Shown piece by piece: positions 58,145 through 64,000 of a DNA stretch of 64,000 nucleotides. This DNA is from Parabacteroides merdae ATCC 43184 (GTDB lineage Bacteria > Bacteroidota > Bacteroidia > Bacteroidales > Tannerellaceae): positions 2,108,001-2,172,000 of the forward strand of contig NZ_CP102286.1 in the NCBI RefSeq assembly GCF_025151215.1, read 5' to 3'. Within the stretch, counting starts at the first letter, position 1; each line of letters begins with the position of its first letter. The position numbers were made by a program, and so were the translations under genes. The notes below the pieces were generated by a model that made no database searches, was not told the origin of the DNA, and was given only the letters and a program-made list of their open reading frames with translations.

Positions 58145-61100
58145 TTACGCGGTTTCAACCTCAGGTACTGAATCTATCGAATTGACAAATTTAACCAATT
58201 GCGGATCTGAATCTTTTTGTATGAGGTTTCGGAGACTCTTTTTCAATTCATAAGCATCATCCCCTGCTGTATTTATTAAATCCATATAAAAATCTTTGTT
58301 TTGCAGAATCAATGAACGGCATGCCCCATCGGAAATTACAGGTTTCACTATTTTATCAATAACGTCTCCAGCTTGACTTTTCAAATTACCATGCGATCTA
58401 AGCCATGTTTCGAAAAATTGAAACTTTATTGCATTGATAGTCTTTTTACCGATGCAGAAATCATTTCTTATATCGGTAACTGTCGATTTAATTTTTCGTT
58501 TATCCAATCTTTCAACTATATTCTTGAAACAATTAGGGAAAGGATTCAAACTTTGAGTTCCAGAAGCAATATCCATCAGAATCTTTTTGCCAAATTCAGT
58601 CAAGTTATCTGGCAAGGATTTGATTTTAGCCAGTAAATGTTTTATTGCGACAAACCAATAATATGATGTATGTGCTGTTCTTTGGGCGTATAATGTATCA
58701 ACACTTATTTCAGACAACGCTTCGAACGCTATTTTATTGATATGATCGGTCAGGACATTGCTTATTTTAGTGGTCAAATCGTAAAAAGATGCGTCAGGAA
58801 TTACATCTTTAATATTGTTCTTAGTGATATACTTATCCAAATCGGTATTCCACTCTGCTAAATGCTCGATAAATACCTCATCCGTTACACCTATTCTGTT
58901 CTTAATATCTTCAAATTGGGGCAATATGTCTGAGAGCAATAATTTATAGCCAAGTTTATGATTTACCATGTATTGTAGTGTTTCATTTAATAGCGGTATA
59001 TTCCATCCCACACTATTTACTAATAAGTCTCCATGATCCACATAATAGTCCATGAGTTCTGCAACATATTTTATATCTCCACCCTCTATTAAGGAAACGG
59101 AATGACCATGTGCCAATTGCATGGCGACTAAATCGTAATATCCAGACTCTTTAATGTTTCGGCCATCAGTTTCTAATTCAGAATGCAACTGATTTATGTA
59201 GGTTGAATCTAACGTTACAGGTAAAGGTCTTTCTTCGTCAGATGCCAATAAACGATAGGTTGTAAATATAGCCCCTATATTATCTTTATTTACATTCTGT
59301 TCATCAATGCAATTCGTGATCGCTTGCAAAAGCGTTGGAAACGTATAGGTAGAATTATCTTTTAACGTTTTTACAATATCTGCATGGTCGAAATTATCGG
59401 GTAGTAAGTTTGCCAAATAATTATCGAGCGCCTCCGAATTTGTTGCTACTTGATAATATTTATATGCTTTAGTTGTCGCGTTATCCCGATAGGCAGCATC
59501 TGTTGCATTTGCAGCTTGAATATAATCGATAAATGTATTTGGCTTGACTGTTTTTGCTTCAATCAATGACGTAAAATCGCACGCCAACTTATTTTGCGCA
59601 ATAAACCTGTCTATTGCATCTAACGTTTTGAAATAGTCGCCGCCATTGAAGTCATTGAACCGAACTATCTTCTTATATAATTGAGCAATCACATGGTTTT
59701 GGCTTTCCGTGTCTAAATGCAACAGCAGTTCTTGGTATTCGACAGGGAACACCTGCTTCTCTATGGATTCTTTTAATTTCAATTGTGCTATTCTTTGCCA
59801 TACACGCAGAATAACATCGCTCTTTCGAGTTAATTTATGCAAACAATGTATAATCTTATCGATAAGCGCATTGTCCATACATTGTATAACTTCTTCTAAT
59901 ACAGTGTCAAATTGTTTATTAGTCTCTGCATATTGATTTATGTCGTGGTCTTCTTCTCCGTTGATGCAGCCTTCAATATATTTTTTCAATGGAATTTGTC
60001 GAGCATCTTCAACATCGACACCATATACCAAAGCTGCAATTTCGCGTTGTGTTTGCAGATCATTGTTAATTATTGTTTGAATGCCATTCAGATAGTCGCC
60101 GGACAATATTTGTTCTACTGGATTTGCCAGAATATCCGTCTTCTTCAAACAGAACAATGCTATGTTTATCATCAAAATTTCGTTACACCACTCTTGTTTA
60201 AGAGCGACCATCTCATTGATATATGATATAATTTCCCTAACATTGGCATTAGGATTTACCAATCTGAATATCCGATTTATAGTTTCTTTCGCTTCATTTT
60301 CTGTTTCTCCAAATGCTTCAACAAACAGTTTGTTGAATATACTTCGATAGTCGGTAATAACAGGAGGAGCAACACGATAAACAATAGGGAAAGTTTTATT
60401 GATAAAATACTTGGTCAGTTGTTTCGTTTGTTCGTCGGTCTCATCTCCGAATGCACAAGCTAAATGTGTTTCATCGAAAGGAATAACAGCCCAAACATTT
60501 TCAAAACCGCTATCGGCGAAGAACGTATGGATAGAAGACCATAATTCTTTTACTTTTTCAGCGGGGAGACGATCCATGTTGTCAAAAACAAGGACTAATT
60601 TACGTTGTCCTTTTTCCTTGATAAAATCAGAAATGTCTTGCATCCATGTTTTGAACTCGTAAACCGTTGGTTCGTCTTCGCTCAAAGTCTCATAGCAAAC
60701 GTCCTTTTCGACTTTATCTTGATAAATAGCTAACATATAACTCCATCCATATTTATGATCTTTGCTATATGCCCATTTCCAAACGCACAATGCAATAAGA
60801 ACTGGCAGTGCAGCTATGATAATAGACAATAAAGAAAACCACCATGTTGTGGGTGTAGGTTTTACTGCATACGCAATAAATGTAAATATCGGAGTTAAAA
60901 CTGCAACCAAAAATGCCGCAACCATACCATTACTGATAAGGGGATATTTTTCGGTTACGGTCTCCGTTTTACGGGCTAATAAATATTTCAGCTTTTCAGA
61001 CCATGATACGGTTTTCGTACCTCCACCTTTGACTTTTATTGTTGCATTTCCAGATAGGATACCATCATCAATAAGTTTGCTTGTAAGCAATTCCAATATA

Positions 61101-61399
61101 GAGCGGCGTTGCAAGTCCTCTTGATGTCCCCATGCGTCATACTCAAAAAAGTAATAGTCGTCTGATAATTCACGTTCCAACATTTTAACCACGTTGGATT
61201 TTCCAGATCCCCAAATACCTTCGATGCCGATAATTCGAGGTAAAGTACATTCCTCATCCAATGAATCATTCTGACAAAAATGGCGAGCAATAGTTTTTGC
61301 CAACCTTTCTTGCGAACCTCCATCGAATTTGTCAATACCACACGGTTTATTTTGGATAAACCGCGGATATTGCTGTTTGGATTGTAGTTTTGTTTCCAT
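58145..61399 (-). CDS. KAP-family P-loop NTPase, membrane-anchored
   Basis: Protein of 1084 residues. Walker A is GIWGSGKSN at 61-69, with FFEYDAWGHQEDLQR after it, a KAP hallmark. Two membrane helices are inserted in the NTPase domain at about 157-178 (GMVAAFLVAVLTPIFTFIAYAV) and 185-208 (TWWFSLLSIIIAALPVLIALCVWK). Walker B is LVLVFDNMDRLP at 268-279. The remaining 750 residues are helical with no domain I recognise and may sense or bind a target. KAP NTPases include PifA-like phage exclusion proteins. The gene is clearly more AT-rich than the tra genes. It follows the AAA/DUF4143 gene by 16 bases, so they form an operon. A defence role is inferred. Confidence 0.88.
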   Translation of the reverse strand: METKLQSKQQYPRFIQNKPCGIDKFDGGSQERLAKTIARHFCQNDSLDEECTLPRIIGIEGIWGSGKSNVVKMLERELSDDYYFFEYDAWGHQEDLQRRSILELLTSKLIDDGILSGNATIKVKGGGTKTVSWSEKLKYLLARKTETVTEKYPLISNGMVAAFLVAVLTPIFTFIAYAVKPTPTTWWFSLLSIIIAALPVLIALCVWKWAYSKDHKYGWSYMLAIYQDKVEKDVCYETLSEDEPTVYEFKTWMQDISDFIKEKGQRKLVLVFDNMDRLPAEKVKELWSSIHTFFADSGFENVWAVIPFDETHLACAFGDETDEQTKQLTKYFINKTFPIVYRVAPPVITDYRSIFNKLFVEAFGETENEAKETINRIFRLVNPNANVREIISYINEMVALKQEWCNEILMINIALFCLKKTDILANPVEQILSGDYLNGIQTIINNDLQTQREIAALVYGVDVEDARQIPLKKYIEGCINGEEDHDINQYAETNKQFDTVLEEVIQCMDNALIDKIIHCLHKLTRKSDVILRVWQRIAQLKLKESIEKQVFPVEYQELLLHLDTESQNHVIAQLYKKIVRFNDFNGGDYFKTLDAIDRFIAQNKLACDFTSLIEAKTVKPNTFIDYIQAANATDAAYRDNATTKAYKYYQVATNSEALDNYLANLLPDNFDHADIVKTLKDNSTYTFPTLLQAITNCIDEQNVNKDNIGAIFTTYRLLASDEERPLPVTLDSTYINQLHSELETDGRNIKESGYYDLVAMQLAHGHSVSLIEGGDIKYVAELMDYYVDHGDLLVNSVGWNIPLLNETLQYMVNHKLGYKLLLSDILPQFEDIKNRIGVTDEVFIEHLAEWNTDLDKYITKNNIKDVIPDASFYDLTTKISNVLTDHINKIAFEALSEISVDTLYAQRTAHTSYYWFVAIKHLLAKIKSLPDNLTEFGKKILMDIASGTQSLNPFPNCFKNIVERLDKRKIKSTVTDIRNDFCIGKKTINAIKFQFFETWLRSHGNLKSQAGDVIDKIVKPVISDGACRSLILQNKDFYMDLINTAGDDAYELKKSLRNLIQKDSDPQLVKFVNSIDSVPEVETA

Positions 61400-61415
61400 A
61401 TACGTAATTTATTGA

Positions 61416-62546
61416 TTATACGAACTCCAAATAATTCTCCCGATTTACCACATGAAACTCGGCATAGGGATAGGCTTCTTGGAAGGCTTTCGGTGCGGCC
61501 GGCATTTTATTTCCCCACTTGAACTCCAAGGCGGTAAGACTGTCGGCACTCTCCTCAATCAGGTCGATTTCCTGTTTGTCGTAGGTGCGCCAGAAATAGA
61601 ACTCCCTGTGCAGTCCCTCATTGAAGTTCGCTTTGCGCCGCTCTCCGATGATGTAGTTCTCCCACAGCGCACCGACATCCTGCCGAATGGCCAGCGGTGA
61701 GAAAGCCCCGATAATGGCATTGCGAATGCCGTTGTCGTAGAAGTACCACTTGCCAGCTTTTGTAACCTCCTTGCGTAGGTTACGCGAATAAGCCCCCAGA
61801 CGATAGATAACGAAGACCTTTTCCAATAGGTCGAGGTATTTTTCAACGGTCGTCTTGCTCATGCCGAGTTGTTTACCTAACTCTTCGTAAGAAACTTCGC
61901 TGCCCAACTGAAAAGCTATCAATCGCAGTAGATCGCGCATCTTGCTCGAATTTTTTAAGCCGTCAATTGCTAAGATATCTTTAAGCAGGTATGCACCGAC
62001 AATATCACGTAGGTAGTCTGTTTTACGTTCATAGTTCTCCATCATTACTACTTCGGGATAGGAACCGTAAATCAAGCGCGCTTCGAGGTTCTGGCGGGTT
62101 TCAAGTGCCGTTTCCGTCTGTGCGATTTCCCGTTGCGAGAATGGTGTAAGGAGAAATTGCGTACTGCGGCCGACCAACGGTTCACCAGTCTTATTCAGCA
62201 AATCGAATGACGAAGAACCACTTGCCAAGACACTTATTCCCGGTATTTCATCAACTATCAACTTCAGAATACTACCGATTTGTGGTATGTTCTGTGCCTC
62301 ATCAATAGCCAGCAAATCAATACCATCCAATAAATGCCGATAATTGGCTATTGAGCGATTCTCCAATAGTGCTAATGTGTCGTAGTCTTCGCCGTTGAGC
62401 ATCATCGTCCTACCTGAATAGTTGTCCACAATTTTACGCATCATTACCGTTTTACCAACACGGCGAGCACCAAAAATCAGTACTGCTTTATTGGGCGCGA
62501 TTCGTGCTGTAATCTTCTCTTGAAGTATTCTATTTACTGTTTCCAT
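61416..62546 (-). CDS. AAA ATPase with DUF4143 domain
   Basis: Protein of 376 residues. Walker A is GARRVGKT at 26-33, Walker B LLAIDEAQNIP (Asp83, Glu84), and a sensor-like VLASGSSSFDLL follows. A winged-helix-like part (QLGSEVSYEELGKQLGMSKTTVEKYLDLLEKVFVIYRL) leads to the DUF4143 domain, whose EIDLIEE...LTALEFKWG matches the Asp and Glu-x-Lys spacing of PD-(D/E)XK folds. Members are common in Bacteroidetes, usually alone, with unknown function. Here it precedes the KAP gene by 16 bases in the same direction. It could be a stand-alone gene brought in by chance or a working partner of the KAP protein. Confidence 0.88.
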   Translation of the reverse strand: METVNRILQEKITARIAPNKAVLIFGARRVGKTVMMRKIVDNYSGRTMMLNGEDYDTLALLENRSIANYRHLLDGIDLLAIDEAQNIPQIGSILKLIVDEIPGISVLASGSSSFDLLNKTGEPLVGRSTQFLLTPFSQREIAQTETALETRQNLEARLIYGSYPEVVMMENYERKTDYLRDIVGAYLLKDILAIDGLKNSSKMRDLLRLIAFQLGSEVSYEELGKQLGMSKTTVEKYLDLLEKVFVIYRLGAYSRNLRKEVTKAGKWYFYDNGIRNAIIGAFSPLAIRQDVGALWENYIIGERRKANFNEGLHREFYFWRTYDKQEIDLIEESADSLTALEFKWGNKMPAAPKAFQEAYPYAEFHVVNRENYLEFV

Positions 62547-62564
62547 ACCTTATAAAATATAATG

Positions 62565-62572
62565 CAAAGATA
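62565..62572 (-). promoter_or_regulatory. -7 box for the AAA/KAP cargo operon
   Basis: TATCTTTG on the minus strand matches TAnnTTTG and lies 18 bases before the ATG at 62546. The leader would be about ten bases or fewer. It suggests the two genes are transcribed alone, not with rteC. Confidence 0.5.
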
Positions 62573-62798
62573 ATCATATTTTTTTAATTGGCGAATTTTA
62601 CAAAAAAAACGGGCTATTAAATGGCGATTTTTACAACCACAATCTTATGGAAGTTGTTTCATTGTTTTTAGTAATGATATATGTTCATACTATGATGACT
62701 CAATAATTTACCAGACATACGTTTCTGAAATTTGTCCTTATAGGAATGAAAAACTCACATATATTGTGCTAATTAATATATAATTAAATGAAAATAAA

Positions 62799-62825
62799 AA
62801 GACAGGATACGAGTATTCCTGTCTT
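62799..62825 (-). terminator. Terminator after rteC
   Basis: AAGACAGGA (62799-62807) pairs with TCCTGTCTT (62817-62825), with further pairs inside. On the minus strand it follows the rteC stop by 23 bases and separates rteC from the cargo operon. Confidence 0.75.
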
Positions 62826-62847
62826 CTCATATGTAATGGATATTTTT

Positions 62848-63453
62848 TTATTTTCTCATCCGCTCCAACTCCTCATCACGCAACATTCTCTCGTTCAGTT
62901 TTTCCTGCATCCTGTCAATGAAATAGGTGCGGCTTTCGTTCTTCCGGCGTTTGATATCAGTGTAGAAGCGGTAGCAGTCTTTAGAATCAACCCCGAATAT
63001 CTTATAGAGAAGTGGGGCGAGCTGTTTGAGCGGCATATTGCCGTTGTTGATGCAGCCCATCACGTCTATGCCGTAGATAAGTTCCACGAGGTCGATGGCA
63101 TTGCCCGTCCATTGAAGAAGGCTGGCGGTGGTTTCTGTTGCGTTGTTGGCGGATATTAGTGGTGGCACTTGGGGCGTGGCAAGGAATTTCTGCATCTTTC
63201 TTACGAAAGACAGAGCCTTGCTGACGTAGGCGGCAATCTCTCTTTTTTCTTCTGACAGATTACGTACGGGATGGTGCTGCAACTCGATTTCGATGTAGGC
63301 AAGCGCGATGACGGTAAGGTTCATGTCCATGCCGCCGTTGCACAGTTCGATCACTTGGGTGGCGAAAGCCGTGTATGCCGTTTCCATATTGCAGTCGCCG
63401 GCTTCGTTTATCAGGCGGAAAAAGTCGGTTTCCGCCAGCAAGAAATAATTCAT
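62848..63453 (-). CDS. rteC: RteC-domain regulator of ICE excision
   Basis: Protein of 201 residues from ATG 63453 (MNYFLLAETDFFRLINEAGDC); the frame opens at 63516 with unrelated residues. The RteC family pattern is seen in LTVIALAYIEIELQHHPVRNLSEEKREIAAYVSKALSFVRKMQKFL and CINNGNMPLKQLAPLLYKIFGVDSKDCYRFYTDIKRRKNESRTYFIDRMQEKLNERM. In CTnDOT, RteC switches on the excision operon in response to tetracycline through RteA/RteB. No tetQ-rteA-rteB is visible here, so its signal may differ or those genes may lie outside the window. Family copies often run a little longer. Confidence 0.85.
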   Translation of the reverse strand: MNYFLLAETDFFRLINEAGDCNMETAYTAFATQVIELCNGGMDMNLTVIALAYIEIELQHHPVRNLSEEKREIAAYVSKALSFVRKMQKFLATPQVPPLISANNATETTASLLQWTGNAIDLVELIYGIDVMGCINNGNMPLKQLAPLLYKIFGVDSKDCYRFYTDIKRRKNESRTYFIDRMQEKLNERMLRDEELERMRK

Positions 63454-63536
63454 GGTTCTGTCAATTTTGAAAATTACACTTTGTTTTCTGCGTGCGCACA
63501 TGAATATAATTGGCAAAAAACGCGGCAGAAAATAAA

Positions 63537-63571
63537 AAATCCAACACTCAATTTTACAAAGTGCTGGATTT
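63537..63571. terminator. Hairpin between the right-edge gene and rteC
   Basis: AAATCCAACACT (63537-63548) pairs with AGTGCTGGATTT (63560-63571), with one mismatch. It probably terminates the minus-strand gene at the right edge. Confidence 0.65.
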
Positions 63572-63691
63572 CAGAGGTATAAAATTCAGTATTTTTTCAC
63601 AAGGACAAATTATCTCCGACTTAAATTGTTTGTAATCGGAACATTTATTCTATTCCTGAAAATAGAAATGTATGCTTGCCGCACATTTTGG

Positions 63692-64000
63692 CTATCTTGC
63701 TTTTTTATCAAGGATATAGATAATGCGACATACACCGTTGGGATAGCTTTTCAAAGAGGAAAGCGTCCAGTGTTGCTCTGGCAGAGCCGACTTAAAAAAA
63801 TGTCGTCCGCTTCCGGATATGAAAGGAACGGTGTATAGTATGATTTCATCCACAGCGTGCATCCGCAGCAGTCCGTTTATATAGTCTGCCGTGTCCGGTG
63901 TGGCTTCCGCGAGGTAACGGATGTTTGTGCAGTCTTTTCTCCATTCGTGCAGCATTGAAATGGAATAGTCCGGTGTCACACGGTAAAAGGCTTTCTTCCT
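63692..64000 (-). CDS. ICE protein of unknown function, 5' end outside window
   Basis: The frame is open from the window edge to a stop at 63692, giving at least 102 residues. The visible part reads KKAFYRVTPDYSISMLHEWRKD and continues NIRYLAEATPDTADYINGLLRMHAVDEIILYTVPFISGSG. A GTG at 63979 could be an internal start, but the in-frame residues before it look native, so I take the gene as partial. No domain is recognised. It lies upstream of rteC on the same strand, separated by a hairpin. Confidence 0.6.
   Translation of the reverse strand, partial: RKKAFYRVTPDYSISMLHEWRKDCTNIRYLAEATPDTADYINGLLRMHAVDEIILYTVPFISGSGRHFFKSALPEQHWTLSSLKSYPNGVCRIIYILDKKAR

Larger units (their letters stand above)
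35308..64000. mobile_element. CTnDOT-type integrative conjugative element, one end to beyond the window
   Basis: The span holds the full Bacteroides transfer set: traA-traQ, lysozyme, mobA, mobB, mobC and rteC, plus the PcfK/PcfJ-like block. Gene order and orientation match the CTnDOT family as I know it. The left boundary is approximate (somewhere between about 35300 and 36180). The integrase and excision genes and the other end lie beyond 64000. No antibiotic resistance gene is seen in this part; the visible cargo is the KAP/AAA operon at 58145-62546. Confidence 0.85.

Noticed and set aside
1..64000. CRISPR array, rRNA or tRNA genes
   Set aside because: No set of identical spaced repeats and no rRNA or complete tRNA pattern was seen on either strand. 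The 34-base units at 28470 are too degenerate for CRISPR.

Overview
This window is chromosomal DNA of a gut-type Bacteroidales bacterium, most likely Bacteroides or Parabacteroides. The evidence is the gliding-type lipoprotein pair GldE/GldD, two SusC/SusD outer-membrane glycan uptake pairs, promoter -7 boxes of the Bacteroidetes form TAnnTTTG, and a CTnDOT-type integrative conjugative element (ICE). The genus is inferred and not proven.

Region by region. (1) 1-3000: the end of a helicase-like ATPase gene, a lipoprotein with an M15-peptidase-like motif, and a RelE/ParE-type toxin-antitoxin pair. (2) 3093-6625: a tight housekeeping operon, phoH-purC-ubiE-aroE. (3) 6713-10902, minus strand: mutY-ssb-gldE-gldD-phosphopantetheinyl transferase, with TAATG stop/start overlaps at its end. 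(4) 11095-13176: hup, a 29-residue COX24-like basic protein, and rng (RNase G/E), with a strong paired RNA structure just ahead of rng. (5) 13237-24539: a secreted endonuclease/phosphatase-fold lipoprotein, then a polysaccharide utilisation locus (ECF sigma factor, FecR anti-sigma, SusC with STN domain, SusD, serine-type sulfatase) and a Gfo/Idh/MocA lipoprotein. (6) 24741-29831: a GC-rich accessory cassette (broken small ORF, VirE-like primase/helicase, a ~500-bp imperfect palindrome, DUF4248 protein, long HU-like protein, 35-residue smalltalk protein, N-acetylmuramoyl-L-alanine amidase). (7) 29872-34959: a second, related SusC/SusD pair, here without an STN domain. (8) About 35.3 kb to the right edge: the ICE. 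It holds a plus-strand block of small genes with PcfK/PcfJ-like proteins (36.2-39.5 kb), the minus-strand traA-traQ transfer operon plus lysozyme (53.6-40.0 kb), an oriT-like palindrome cluster, mobABC (54.3-58.0 kb), an AT-rich cargo operon (AAA/DUF4143 ATPase and a membrane KAP-family NTPase, 58.1-62.5 kb) and rteC.

How the parts work together. ECF sigma, FecR and STN-SusC form a trans-envelope signalling chain that should switch on its own SusC/D-sulfatase locus when a sulfated glycan is imported. The ICE genes make a type IV secretion machine (TraG ATPase, TraJ/K/M/N/O channel, TraP primase) served by the MobA/MobB relaxosome and MobC coupling protein, with RteC as an excision regulator.

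The most unusual items are the KAP + AAA/DUF4143 cargo operon next to a nested inverted-repeat element, the giant palindrome inside the VirE cassette, the pseudoknot-capable leader of rng, and a strong promoter that now reads from the second Sus locus into the ICE end. All calls come from reading the sequence and recalling families. No database search was run.
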